Below are positions 17,598-26,949 of a DNA stretch of 64,000 nucleotides, piece after piece; the stretch's first letter is position 1; each line of letters opens with the position of its first letter. The stretch lies in assembly GCA_016712885.1 (NCBI GenBank), contig JADJQF010000033.1, positions 1 to 64,000 on the forward strand. The letters run 5' to 3'. Position numbers and translations under genes: made by a program. Source of the stretch: Candidatus Flexicrinis proximus. GTDB lineage: Bacteria; Chloroflexota; Anaerolineae; Aggregatilineales; Phototrophicaceae. The notes beneath the pieces were generated by a model, which was given only the letters and a program-made list of their open reading frames with translations, ran no database searches and was not told the origin of the DNA.

Positions 17598-19526
17598 ATG
17601 TCTCTGCTTGCTCCGCTCGCGCTGGCCGGCCTGCTGCTGGCGATCCCGATCATCCTGCTGTACATGCTGCGTCTGCGCCGCCGCGAAGTGATCGTGAGCA
17701 GCACGTTCCTGTGGTCGCAGCTCCTTCAGGACAAAGAAGCCAACACTCCGTGGCAGAAGCTGCGGCGCAACTTGCTGCTGATTCTCCAGCTGATTATTCT
17801 GGCGCTGCTGGTCCTGGCACTGGCCCGGCCATTCCTGACCGTCCCGGCGATCAGCGCGGCGCGGGTGGCGCTGCTGCTCGACGCCTCGGCCAGCATGAAC
17901 GCGCTCGATGGACCGGAAGGCGCGCCGCGTTTTGTGCAGGCGCAGCAGGAAGCCCTCACGCTGCTCACTGCGTTGAGCGTCGGCAGCGAGGTCAGCATCA
18001 TCCGCGCCGGCGACCCGCCGGAAGTCCTGATCCCCTATACTCAGGATAAATCGCTGGCCGGCGCGGCGATCCGCAGCGCGCAACCAGGACAGGGCGGCGC
18101 GGACTGGCTGTCGGCGCTCACGCTGGCGGCGGCCGGAGGCGAGGCCGTCGAAGATTTCACCATGGTACTGATAACCGACGGCGGGTTGACCGGACTGGGC
18201 GACCTGGCCGAGTCGGCGCTGCCGGGAAGGGTGCGCGTCATACCGGTCGGGACATCGAGCGAAAACGTGGCGCTTTCGGCGCTGGCGGCGCGGTCATTGG
18301 GCAGCGGAGCCCCGCAGCTTTTCGCGCAGATCACCAATTACGGCGACCGCGATGCCGAAGTCGTGTTCACGCTGCGCGCGGATAACGACCCGCTGCCGGT
18401 GTTCAGCGACCGCTTCACCGTCCCCGCGGGGGCCTCGCAGCCGTTCGTATCGGCGCGCGGACTGGAGAACTTCGACGTGCTTCAGGCATCGCTGACCACC
18501 TCGGTCAACAGCATCGGGCATGACCTGCTGGCCGCGGACAATACCGCCTGGACCGTCACGCGGGCGGCGGGGGAGCGGCGAATTCTGCTGGTCACCGAAG
18601 ACAACCTGTTCCTCGAACAGGTGCTGCGGAGCCTGCCGGGGCTGGAGGTCTTCAAGACGCGTCCGGGGCTTCTGCTTCCCGCCGAGCCTTTCGATTTGTA
18701 TGTGTTCGACCGCACGCTGCCCGAAGCACTCCCGTCCGGCGATATTCTGTTCATCGCGCCGACCGGCGGCGTGGACGGCTGGTTCGCCATTGGCGGCGAA
18801 ATTCAGGGCGTGACGCAGATCGAGGCCGACACCAACGACGAGCGGATGACGTTTGTCGATTTCGACTCGGTCAGCGTGCTGAAATACCGCGATTTACGCG
18901 GCGTCAGTTGGGCGGACGTGCTGGTACGCGCGGATAACAACCCGCTGGTGATCGCCGGGGATCGCGGCGGGGCGCAGATCGCCGTATTCGCCTTCGCGCT
19001 CAGCGATACCGACCTGCCGCTGCAAATCGCTTTTCCGGTGTTGATGTCGAACCTGATCGAGTGGTTCGCGCCGGTGGGCAGCATCCTCAATCCGACGCCG
19101 GCGGTCGGCGAACCCGTCCTGATCCGCCCGCCGCTGGATGCTGACGCGGTACGCATCACCGGCCCGGATGGCGCCGCCTCGACGCTGCCAGCGGACGGCG
19201 ACCAGCTGATTTTCACCGATACCGGCACGCCGGGCGTCTATCAGGTGGAAGTATTCGCCGGCGGCGAACTGCTGCAAACGCAGGCTTTCGCGGTCAACCT
19301 GTTCGCGCCGGAAGAAAGCTCGATCGCCCCGAAACAGGTCGCGCTGAACGGCGTGATCCTCGCCCAGCAGTCGCCAGACGAAACCGGCCAGTTCGAATTC
19401 TGGCCGCTGGTGGCAGCGATTGCGCTGGCCGTGCTGATGGCGGAATGGTGGTTCTACCAGCGCCGAAGCCGGGTCCGGATGCGCGCCGAGCCGAAGCCGG
19501 TCGCGAGCGCAAGGCGACGGGCTTAG
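17598..19526 (+). CDS. BatA/VWA-domain membrane protein
   Basis: 642 residues. The N-terminal BatA domain has two TM helices (about 5-25 and 57-77) and the typical LLYMLRLRRREVIVSS...LW segment. A von Willebrand A domain follows, with the metal site DASASM near residue 96 and VLITDGG near 190. The middle region is beta-sandwich-like, and a last TM helix lies near 600-620 with a basic tail. This architecture matches stand-alone BatA-like proteins of Chloroflexota and Bacteroidetes, which are thought to act with MoxR AAA ATPases. No MoxR, DUF58 or BatB gene is in the window, so the partner is elsewhere. A ribosome site, AAGGA, precedes the ATG at 17598. Confidence 0.85.
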   Translation: MSLLAPLALAGLLLAIPIILLYMLRLRRREVIVSSTFLWSQLLQDKEANTPWQKLRRNLLLILQLIILALLVLALARPFLTVPAISAARVALLLDASASMNALDGPEGAPRFVQAQQEALTLLTALSVGSEVSIIRAGDPPEVLIPYTQDKSLAGAAIRSAQPGQGGADWLSALTLAAAGGEAVEDFTMVLITDGGLTGLGDLAESALPGRVRVIPVGTSSENVALSALAARSLGSGAPQLFAQITNYGDRDAEVVFTLRADNDPLPVFSDRFTVPAGASQPFVSARGLENFDVLQASLTTSVNSIGHDLLAADNTAWTVTRAAGERRILLVTEDNLFLEQVLRSLPGLEVFKTRPGLLLPAEPFDLYVFDRTLPEALPSGDILFIAPTGGVDGWFAIGGEIQGVTQIEADTNDERMTFVDFDSVSVLKYRDLRGVSWADVLVRADNNPLVIAGDRGGAQIAVFAFALSDTDLPLQIAFPVLMSNLIEWFAPVGSILNPTPAVGEPVLIRPPLDADAVRITGPDGAASTLPADGDQLIFTDTGTPGVYQVEVFAGGELLQTQAFAVNLFAPEESSIAPKQVALNGVILAQQSPDETGQFEFWPLVAAIALAVLMAEWWFYQRRSRVRMRAEPKPVASARRRA

Positions 19527-19557
19527 CGAGTCTGACACATCTTCTATTGCGTTCCCG

Positions 19558-19678
19558 CCGCTAGGAGTTTGCACTCCTGCACCTCTCCTGGCGAAGTGAA
19601 CGGGCTTGCCCGCTCACTTCGCAGATGCGGGGCCGAGGGGCGCAGGTCCCTCGCGGAGGCGTGGGCAGCGCCTCCACC
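19558..19678 (+). repeat. Multi-hairpin intergenic element, copy 3
   Basis: Hairpin A is AGGAGTTTGCACTCCT (19563-19578). Hairpin B is GCGAAGTGA-a-CGGGC / GCCCG-c-TCACTTCGC (19591-19622). Hairpin C is CGAGGGgcgcaggtCCCTCG (19634-19653). Hairpin D is GGAGGC / GCCTCC (19655-19675). It lies between two genes of the same direction, just after the BatA stop. Confidence 0.88.
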
Positions 19679-19779
19679 AACACCGCGTACAACAGCCGCA
19701 AACGCCGCCTTTTCAGATTTCGCCTCCGCGAAAAGCGCTTGGCAGTATAATGGCCGTATCCACACAAGGAGCGGTCTCC

Positions 19780-21471
19780 ATGAAACGAATTCTCTCGATC
19801 CTGTTCGTCCTCGCAGTCATGACGGGCGGCATCATCCATGCCCAGGACGACACCCCGCCAGCCGGCGTCTTTGCGCTGGCCACGCTCGTTCCGGCGGACT
19901 CCATATCGTATATCGGCCTGAAGATTGACGACGCGACAATCGCGGAGATCGACGGCCTGTTGGCCCGCGCGGCTGGCCTTGCGGCGCAATTTGGCGCCCC
20001 GGCTCCAGAAGTCCCGACTGTCCGCAGCGTTCTGGCCTCCGGCGCCGTTACGCCGGAAACAGTCGACATGTTCCTTGCCGGCGCGGGCGACACGATGGGC
20101 TACTCGGTCAACGGACCGAACGCAGTCAGTCCGGATCTCGGACTGGTGTTCATCAGCGTTGACGACCGCGCGCTGATCGGGAAAGCCCTGGCGGGGCTGG
20201 GTTTCGCCGAGGGTGAGGCGCGGGGCAGCTATGCCGTGTTCAGTAACGGTACCCAAACTGCCCTGCTTAATGACACAATCATGATCGTCGGGGCAGGCAC
20301 AGCAGGCGGCAGCCTCGACCTGATGGTCGGCGGCGATTACCCGCGTCTGACCCGCGATGCGTCCTTCAGCGCCGGCCTCGGTGGCCTTCCCGTCAGCGAC
20401 TACGGTCTGGGCCTGTTTACGCGCGGCAGCACGTTTAACCAGACGGCAGGCATGCCGGTGCCGGTCGAGTCGGTTATGGCAGGCGCGGTGTTACTCGACG
20501 GCGACACGCTGACCATCGACGTCGTGCTCTCCGGCCCGGCGATCGGCCGCAGCGCTGGCGCGGTTGACCCGGCTTTCCGGCGCTTCGTCCCTGCCGGCGC
20601 GACCGCCCTGATCCACAGCGCGGGGCTGGGAACCAACCTTACCATGCTGATCGATTATCTGCCGGTTCTGAGCGGCTCCGGGGTCAACCCGCGCGAGCAG
20701 GTCAGTGGGCTCATGTCCGGCTTCGGCCTCGATCTCGACGAACTGCTGGCGTGGACCGCCGGCGATTTCGCCGTATTCGGCCGGGTCGACATGGCCGCGC
20801 TGGTCCAGGGCGGGATGGCCTCACCCATGGATAACGCCATGGTCGAAGGCGCGATCGGGTTCGGCGCCGCGATTGAGACCGACAACCCGGAAGCCACACA
20901 GCGTTTCCAGCTTGCCGTCGCGTCGCTCTTCCGGCTGATGGCGAACCAGGTTCCCGGTATGACCTTGGGCGAGGAAGAAATCTCCGGTGTTACAGCTGGT
21001 GTCGTCACAATCCAGGCCGAGGGCATCAGCAGCGGCCTGACCTTCAAGCTGGCCTTCGCCGCAACCGACGAGGTCTTCGTGATCGGCACCTACGACATGG
21101 TCGCGGCGTCACTGAGTCAGTCGGACGGTTTCGAGAGCAGCACGCTCGTGTTGGACGCCTCGCGCTACTGGCTGGCGGACGCCAGTTCGGTCGCGCTGGT
21201 TGACGGCGCCACGCTGCTGCAGTTCGGCGCGTTCGGGTCGCTCGTCGTACTCGGCCCGGCGATCGGTAACGTGTTCGCCAGTATCACCGACTCGCTGGAA
21301 GGCAATGCGCCGCAGCCCACCCCCACCCCCAGCTTAGGCGCGTTCAGTTCTCCCGAACAGCTGGCGGCCCTGCTTGAACAACTAAGTTCGATTTTCCGGC
21401 ACGCCACGATCTCCGGCCGCCCGACCGACGCCGGTATTGTGCTGCGCGCAACGATCACGCTGGGCGAGTGA
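19780..21471 (+). CDS. Secreted DUF3352 protein (first of pair)
   Basis: 563 residues from the ATG at 19780 (AAGGAG 9 bp upstream). A signal peptide (KRILSILFVLAVMTGGIIHA) is followed by a DUF3352-type body that starts with VFALATLVPADSISYIGLKI and contains repeated domains comparing paired values (LDELLAWTAGDFAVFGRVD near residue 330). A PTPTPS linker lies near 515 and the C-terminus reads RHATISGRPTDAGIVLRATI. DUF3352 proteins are exported proteins of unknown function. The next gene is a diverged copy with the same order of segments and nearly the same ending (LRATITLGE), so the pair arose by tandem duplication. Confidence 0.82.
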   Translation: MKRILSILFVLAVMTGGIIHAQDDTPPAGVFALATLVPADSISYIGLKIDDATIAEIDGLLARAAGLAAQFGAPAPEVPTVRSVLASGAVTPETVDMFLAGAGDTMGYSVNGPNAVSPDLGLVFISVDDRALIGKALAGLGFAEGEARGSYAVFSNGTQTALLNDTIMIVGAGTAGGSLDLMVGGDYPRLTRDASFSAGLGGLPVSDYGLGLFTRGSTFNQTAGMPVPVESVMAGAVLLDGDTLTIDVVLSGPAIGRSAGAVDPAFRRFVPAGATALIHSAGLGTNLTMLIDYLPVLSGSGVNPREQVSGLMSGFGLDLDELLAWTAGDFAVFGRVDMAALVQGGMASPMDNAMVEGAIGFGAAIETDNPEATQRFQLAVASLFRLMANQVPGMTLGEEEISGVTAGVVTIQAEGISSGLTFKLAFAATDEVFVIGTYDMVAASLSQSDGFESSTLVLDASRYWLADASSVALVDGATLLQFGAFGSLVVLGPAIGNVFASITDSLEGNAPQPTPTPSLGAFSSPEQLAALLEQLSSIFRHATISGRPTDAGIVLRATITLGE

Positions 21472-21518
21472 CCGACTGGCGGGACTTCCAGCGGCGGACT
21501 AAAGGAGCCTCAAGACCG

Positions 21519-23165
21519 ATGAAACGCACCCTCACTTTCCTTCTCCTGGCGATACTGGCCCTCGGCGCCATGCCCGCGCAGGCGGTCGAACCAGCCGACG
21601 GCGTATTCGGTACCGCCCGTTATGTGCCCTCGAACGCCAAAGGCTTCCTCGCCCTGCGTACCGACGATGAGTTTCTGGGCTCGCTCGAAGCAGTGCTGAC
21701 CCGGGCACAAGCGCTGCTCAGCGACCTCGGCATGCCCGACTCGGAAACCAAGAATATCCGGCAGGTGCTGGCCGAGACGCTCGGAGCACCGTCCGTTGGC
21801 GATATCGAGGCGGTCCTTGCCTGGTCCGGCGACACGATCACCGTCGCCTTCGACCGGCGTACGGGGCAGGATGTCGCTGAGATGATGTACGTTATCCCGC
21901 TGGTCGACCGCGCCACCGCTGAACAGTACGTGACCTCCAATTTCGGCTCCAACATCAGCCTGCTAGGGACGTTTGGAAGGTTCACCGTTTACGAGTCGAC
22001 CACGCAGCGCAATTTCCTGCTGTTCGCCGATGATGTGATGATGAACCTGGTCAACATCACGGCCGATCAGATGTCGGTGATCGCCGCTGGGAATTACCCG
22101 CTCCTGAGCGGCGAACCCGCCTTCACCAGCGCGGTCTCGGCGCTGCCTTCGGAGAGTTACAGCGTCGGTCTGTGGGCCAGCGGTGAAGCGTTTGCCGGCA
22201 CGGAAGCGGCGCCGATCCTCGGCGAACTGACCCTCGCGGCGGGCGCGACTCAACTGGACGGATCGACCTATGCCATCGATGTCGCTGCCATCCCGCTGAC
22301 GCCGATGCTGCCACCGCTGACCATCAACCCGGATTTCGCCGCGCACATCCCTGAAACGATGAGCGCGGTGATCCACGGCGCGGATCTGGCGGCGCTGGTC
22401 AACACTGCGCTGAACCTTGCCGAGCAGTCCACGGGTGAGCCGACTCGTGCGACGCTGGCCGGCGGTTTCGCGTTGGCCGGGCTGGATTTCAGCGAGTTTC
22501 TGAGCTGGATCAAAGGCGATTTCGCGCTGGTTGGCCGGCTCGACGCCCGTTCGATTCTGCCGAGTCTGTTGGGGACACCGGCGAACTTCCGCGGCTTACC
22601 GGGCGCATTCGATGCCGCCTTGCTGATCGAAGCGGTCAACCCGGCCCGGGCACAGGCCTTCGCGGCCACGCTGTCGGCGATCTTTCGCAGTTCGGCCGCG
22701 CAAGGGGCCGAAGGGCTGGCTGTGAGTGACGAGACGATCAACGGGATCGCGCTGACCGTGGTGACCGCCGAGTCGACGCTGCCCAACAACGTCACGCTCA
22801 GCTTGGAGTTCGCACTAGGCGCTTCGGATCAGGTTTTCGCGTTGGGCACCGCCGGCGCGGTGCGTGCGGTCTTCAGCGGCGGCGCCAGCGTGATGCAAAA
22901 CGAGGTCTACAGCGGTGCAGCGGGAAGCTGGCTGCCCGACCCAACAACGGTCTGGACACTGGATGGCCTGACCGCGGCTAACCTCGGCACCTTCGCCTAC
23001 CTGACGCTCACGCCGGTCACGGCTGACGAGCCGCTGCCAAAAGCCGAACAGGTCTCAGCCGTCATGAACCGCTTCGCAGCGTTCGTGCGTCACGCCACGC
23101 TCTCGACTTCGGTCAGCGACGCCGGCGCCATGCTGCTGCGCGCGACGATCACATTGGGCGAATAG
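21519..23165 (+). CDS. Secreted DUF3352 protein (second of pair)
   Basis: 548 residues, ATG at 21519 with AAGGAG 11 bp upstream. Signal peptide KRTLTFLLLAILALGAMPAQA. The body matches the first copy in order: YVPSNAKGFLALRTDD, LDFSEFLSWIKGDFALVGRLD near residue 325, RHATLSTSVSDAGAMLLRATITLGE at the end. It lacks the PTPT linker seen in the first copy. It is separated from the first copy by 47 bp and probably co-transcribed. Function unknown; by location it is extracytoplasmic. Confidence 0.82.
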   Translation: MKRTLTFLLLAILALGAMPAQAVEPADGVFGTARYVPSNAKGFLALRTDDEFLGSLEAVLTRAQALLSDLGMPDSETKNIRQVLAETLGAPSVGDIEAVLAWSGDTITVAFDRRTGQDVAEMMYVIPLVDRATAEQYVTSNFGSNISLLGTFGRFTVYESTTQRNFLLFADDVMMNLVNITADQMSVIAAGNYPLLSGEPAFTSAVSALPSESYSVGLWASGEAFAGTEAAPILGELTLAAGATQLDGSTYAIDVAAIPLTPMLPPLTINPDFAAHIPETMSAVIHGADLAALVNTALNLAEQSTGEPTRATLAGGFALAGLDFSEFLSWIKGDFALVGRLDARSILPSLLGTPANFRGLPGAFDAALLIEAVNPARAQAFAATLSAIFRSSAAQGAEGLAVSDETINGIALTVVTAESTLPNNVTLSLEFALGASDQVFALGTAGAVRAVFSGGASVMQNEVYSGAAGSWLPDPTTVWTLDGLTAANLGTFAYLTLTPVTADEPLPKAEQVSAVMNRFAAFVRHATLSTSVSDAGAMLLRATITLGE

Positions 23166-23234
23166 ACACAAGACGGGGGCGCGGCTGCCCCCATCTTCTC
23201 AACCTCCGCTTAGCGCGTGTTATGCACTTTCGAT

Positions 23235-23375
23235 GGGGTTCTACTTCAAACCCTGGTAGCGGCGTTTGCACTCCTGCACCTCGCACAGCGATTTTGTGGC
23301 GTGAGCGCCACAAAATCGCCTATGAGGGGTCGAGGGGCGCAAGTCCCTCGCGGAGGTGGAGGCAGCGCCTTCACA
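23235..23375 (+). repeat. Multi-hairpin intergenic element, copy 4
   Basis: Hairpin E is GGGTTctactTCAAACCC (around 23236-23253). Hairpin A is degenerate (GCGGCGTTTGCACTCCTGC). Hairpin B is GCGATTTTGTGGCG / CGCCACAAAATCGC (23288-23319), a perfect 14-bp stem with loop TGAG. Hairpin C is CGAGGGgcgcaagtCCCTCG (23331-23350). Hairpin D follows. It fills the convergent gap between the DUF3352 gene and the beta-helix gene. Confidence 0.88.
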
Positions 23376-23395
23376 AACTAAGTGCATAACTGCCT

Positions 23396-25474
23396 CTAGT
23401 TCGAGCCGCGGAACCCATCCGGCGCGGGCGGCGGCGGCAGGGTGCCGTTCATCTGACGCACGCGTGTTCCCGCGTCGTAATTGACCAGCGAGACGTCGTC
23501 GATCACCAGCTTACCGGCGGCAGGCTTCCACTGGATGGTGACGGTGATTTTGGTGGGCGTGAACGTGAGCACGTGACTGGCGCTGACGCGGTTGAAGAAC
23601 GAGGCGGCGAAGGCTAGCGGAACGGTTACTTTTTCGCTTTGACCGCCGGCGCCTTTGATCTTGACGACCACCACTGGCGCAGCCGAAGGCGCGGTCGCGC
23701 TGGCCCAGAATGCCACCAGCACCTCATCGCCGACTTCCGGCAGGTTGTAGAAGGCGACCTTCTGCCGCCAGGCGCCGGTGGCATTCTTCATCGTCAGCGC
23801 GCAGATCCCGCTGTTCACAGCCACGGTCTTGGTTGGCTTGATGCATTTGCGCTTGTCTCCGCTGAGCGAGAGCGGCGTCCACGAGTCCGGCTGTTTGTCG
23901 CCGTTCGCGTCGTCCTCGAAACCCGTATTGGCGAGCAGTTCCAGCGCGCCGGTGAATTCCGTGGCGCCGAGGGTACAAGCGCCGGCCGTCCGGGGCAGCC
24001 CGCGCTGATCCGCCGCTTCGCAGTTCGCGGTCCCCATACCGATTGCCGGGCTGCCAGCCAGCACCTCGACGGCCGGGGAGTCATCGACCGCGCTCCACTT
24101 GAGCGGGGAGAACTGCGGGTAGACGGCCGTGAAAATGCCCAAAATCGTGCCACACAGCGCGATATTCGTGCCGACAGAGTCCACGTTTCCGGAACAATCA
24201 GAAATCGGAACCAGGGATGGGTTGTCCCAGATGATCGCGTTTGTGAAGCTGACACGATTATTGGTCGTCGTCCGGACACCGCTTCCAAGAATGGCCGAGT
24301 TGTAGGCCAGGGTCGTGTGCCTGGCCTGCAGTTGGCCGACCATCGAGGCCTGCTCGTCATACATCAGGCCGCCGCCGACATATACGGCGCTGTTGCCGGC
24401 AATCGTCGAGTTCTTCAGTATCAGCAGCGCGCTGTAAACGAAGACGCCGCCGCCCTCATAGGCACTGTTGCCGGTAAACGAACTGGCATCGATCAGGTTA
24501 GCGCTCGTGTTGCGGAAGATCAGCAGGCCGCCCCCACGCGCGACTGCGGTGTTGTTCTGGACCTGCAAACCGGAGGCCGTGAGCGGGTTGGACGATTCGA
24601 GAAACAGGCCGCCGCCGTTATACGCCTTGTTCCCGGCCACACGCACATTGGTCAGAGTCTGTGTGCCCCCGCGCATGTTCATCCCGCCGCCGTCGCCGGC
24701 CGCTGTATTGCCGGACAGTTCCACATTGGTGAGCGTGGTGCTGACGGCTGAAAAACCGCCTATGCCGCCGCCCATACCACTCTCGGCCGTGTTGCTGCGC
24801 ACACCGCTGTTGGTGAGGGTCAGCGTGCAGCCACCGGCGAGGATGCCGCCGCCAGAACCTGAGGGTCCTGATGCCATGTTGCCGCTGATTTCGCTGGCGC
24901 TGATGTTCAGTACGCCGTTAGCGCAGAACACACCGCCGCCGTTGCCGCCGACACTGTCGGAAATGACGCTGTTCTGCAGGTTCAGAACGCTTGATGCGAC
25001 ACGCATCGCCCCGCCTTCGGTCGTCACGCCTGACGCAAGGCCGTTGGTGATGGTCAGACCGTTCAGTGTCAGCGCGAAGGAGGACGTGTTCTCAAAGACG
25101 CGGTCGATCTGGTTTCCATCGATGATCGTGTCGGCGAATCCGTTTGACGAAGTGCTTTGGAGGGTCAGCGGACCGGTGACATCGAGGTCGCCGGTGGCGG
25201 CAAGATTCTCGTTCGTGCCGGTGAGGGTCAGGGTGTAGTTGCCGGCGGGCAGGTCGATCGTATCTGCTCCGGCAAGCGCGTTGGTCTCCATGACGGCAGC
25301 GCGCAGCGTGCAGCGGTTGAGCGAGTCGGCACACACGCCATTGCCGGGCGCGGCATCGACCGAGTCGGCGGTGGAGTTCACGGTAAACGGGGCACGCGGC
25401 GCCTGCGCCACGACAGGAATGAGCAAGGCTCCCAGCAGAATCAACAGCGCGAGGGTCGGAGTGAGATGTTTCAT
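23396..25474 (-). CDS. CSLREA-type secreted beta-helix protein 1
   Basis: 692 residues, ATG at 25474 with GGGAGA upstream. A signal peptide (KHLTPTLALLILLGALLIPVVA) is followed by the CSLREA module: FTVNSTADSVDA...CADSLNRCTLRAAVMETNAL. A right-handed parallel beta-helix follows (about 90-450) with Asn/Gly/Ser repeats such as GGGGVFCANGVLNISASEISGN-type coils and a 'choice-of-anchor' segment (SPAIGMGTANCEAADQRGLPR, near 480). A carbohydrate-binding-like beta-sandwich (LLANTGFEDDANGDKQPDSW, about 515-670) comes next, and the tail ends TLPPPPAPDGFRGSN. Such proteins are secreted adhesins or surface proteins. The tail is shared with the other two beta-helix proteins at 26950 and 37206. Confidence 0.85.
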   Translation of the reverse strand: MKHLTPTLALLILLGALLIPVVAQAPRAPFTVNSTADSVDAAPGNGVCADSLNRCTLRAAVMETNALAGADTIDLPAGNYTLTLTGTNENLAATGDLDVTGPLTLQSTSSNGFADTIIDGNQIDRVFENTSSFALTLNGLTITNGLASGVTTEGGAMRVASSVLNLQNSVISDSVGGNGGGVFCANGVLNISASEISGNMASGPSGSGGGILAGGCTLTLTNSGVRSNTAESGMGGGIGGFSAVSTTLTNVELSGNTAAGDGGGMNMRGGTQTLTNVRVAGNKAYNGGGLFLESSNPLTASGLQVQNNTAVARGGGLLIFRNTSANLIDASSFTGNSAYEGGGVFVYSALLILKNSTIAGNSAVYVGGGLMYDEQASMVGQLQARHTTLAYNSAILGSGVRTTTNNRVSFTNAIIWDNPSLVPISDCSGNVDSVGTNIALCGTILGIFTAVYPQFSPLKWSAVDDSPAVEVLAGSPAIGMGTANCEAADQRGLPRTAGACTLGATEFTGALELLANTGFEDDANGDKQPDSWTPLSLSGDKRKCIKPTKTVAVNSGICALTMKNATGAWRQKVAFYNLPEVGDEVLVAFWASATAPSAAPVVVVKIKGAGGQSEKVTVPLAFAASFFNRVSASHVLTFTPTKITVTIQWKPAAGKLVIDDVSLVNYDAGTRVRQMNGTLPPPPAPDGFRGSN

Positions 25475-25645
25475 GGGCGTGTCTCCCGATCACTTGTCCG
25501 ATGCAGCCATTATAGATTTGATGCATAAATCACGCTGGCAATTCGGGACTCCTCGATCCTGACGCATCCCCTGTCCATGCCCGCTGGGTTCTCACTGCGC
25601 CCTGTGATAAAACGCATTGGGTTGTAAACTCGCAGGTGTTCACCT

Positions 25646-26767
25646 GTGATCGACACGAGTCCGCCAATGCCCCTCACGCCCACCGAGATGACCGACCGCG
25701 CCGCCTGGAACGCCGCTGCCGAACGCTTCCCCGCCGCCCATATCCTGCAAAGCTGGGAGTGGGGCGAGTTCAAGCACCTGACGACCGGCTGGAAACCGCT
25801 GCGCCTCGCCTTTGCCCGCGATGGAGAGACCGTCGCGCTGGCGTCGATCGGCGTGCGGCAGGCCGGACCGCTCAAAGTGATGTACGCGCCGAAAGCGCCG
25901 CTGATGGACTACGCCGACCTCGACCTCTCGGCAGAAGTCCTGGATGCGCTGGAATCAGTGGCGAAGCGCGAACGGGCGGTGACTCTCAAGATCGACCCGG
26001 ACATCCCGCTGAAGCTCGGCGCGCCCGACGATGAGGGTGGCGAACGTCCCGACCCGCGCGGCACGGCCTGGCAGAACCTGCTGGCGCGCCGCGGCTGGGT
26101 CTACAGCCGCGAGCAGATCCAGTTCCGCAACACGATCGTCATCGACCTGACGCCGGACGAGGACGCGCTGCTCATGCGCCTGAGCCAGAATACGCGCCGC
26201 AAAGTTCGGGTGGCCGAACGCGCCGGCGTGACGATCCGCGCCGCGACCGGCGCCGATTTACCGATCCTCGTCCAGCTCTATCAGGAGACCGGGCGCCGCG
26301 ACGGCTTCCTGACGCGTCCGCAGGCATATTACGAGCGGGCGTGGCGCGACTTCATGCTGGCAGGCCGCTGCCACGCGCTGATCGCCGAGGCCGGCGGCGT
26401 CGAAATCGCCCATGTCGTGTTGTACCAGTTCGGCCAGACTTGCTGGTACTTCTACGGTGCCAGCCGCGACCTGCACCGCGACAAGATGCCCAACTATCTG
26501 CTTCAGTGGGAGGCGATGCGTTGGGCGAAAGCACAGGGCTGCACGCGCTACGACCTGTGGGGCGCGCCGGACGTCTTCGACGAGTCCGACCGCCTGTGGG
26601 GCGTCTACCAGTTCAAGCGCGGCTTCCGCGGCACGGTCCAGCAGTATATCGGCGCCTACGACTACGCGCCCAACAAGCTCCTGTACCGCGCCTTCAGCGA
26701 ACTTCTGCCGCGTATACGCAGCCTCGTCCGCCGCGCAAAGCACGGCCGGAGCGACCATGCGGACTGA
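25646..26767 (+). CDS. FemAB-family peptidyltransferase
   Basis: 373 residues from the GTG at 25646 (AGGTG upstream); the ATG at 25667 is an equally possible start. FemX/FemAB proteins use aminoacyl-tRNA to add amino acids to peptidoglycan precursors; related ones act in lipid or polysaccharide modification. Two GNAT-like halves are visible. The first has HILQSWEWGEFKHLTTGW near residue 35. The second has LSQNTRRKVRVAERAGV near 180, the tRNA-binding region of the family, and NYLLQWEAMRWAKAQGCTRYDLWGAPD near 280-315 with GVYQFKRGF, the typical C-terminal signature. It stands alone between two divergently placed beta-helix genes. Confidence 0.88.
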   Translation: MIDTSPPMPLTPTEMTDRAAWNAAAERFPAAHILQSWEWGEFKHLTTGWKPLRLAFARDGETVALASIGVRQAGPLKVMYAPKAPLMDYADLDLSAEVLDALESVAKRERAVTLKIDPDIPLKLGAPDDEGGERPDPRGTAWQNLLARRGWVYSREQIQFRNTIVIDLTPDEDALLMRLSQNTRRKVRVAERAGVTIRAATGADLPILVQLYQETGRRDGFLTRPQAYYERAWRDFMLAGRCHALIAEAGGVEIAHVVLYQFGQTCWYFYGASRDLHRDKMPNYLLQWEAMRWAKAQGCTRYDLWGAPDVFDESDRLWGVYQFKRGFRGTVQQYIGAYDYAPNKLLYRAFSELLPRIRSLVRRAKHGRSDHAD

Positions 26768-26779
26768 CGCACGCGGTCA

Positions 26780-26935
26780 TGGAGGCTCCGCCTCCACACC
26801 TCCGCACGAGGGTTGTCACCCTCGTGGCTCCCTCATATGCGCAATGAACCGGCAGGCCGGTTCATTGCGCCGTGAGAGGTGCAGGAGGGCTACTCCTGCC
26901 GGGTGCAGGGCAGCGCCCTGCGCTCCTGCTAGCAG
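26780..26935 (-). repeat. Multi-hairpin intergenic element, copy 5 (reverse)
   Basis: Reverse order D-C-B-A-E. D is GGAGGCTCCGCCTCC (26781-26795). C is CACGAGGGT / ACCCTCGTG (26805-26826). B is GCGCAATGAACCGGC / GCCGGTTCATTGCGC (26839-26870), a perfect 15-bp palindrome arm. A is GCAGGAgggctacTCCTGC (26881-26899). E is GCAGGGC / GCCCTGC (26904-26920). It fills the convergent gap between the FemAB gene and beta-helix gene 2. Confidence 0.9.
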
Positions 26936-26949
26936 CTAATGGCTAACCG

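Noticed and set aside
23639..24751. 370-codon open frame on the plus strand
   Set aside because: Antisense of the beta-helix gene; no ribosome site, no recognisable domain.
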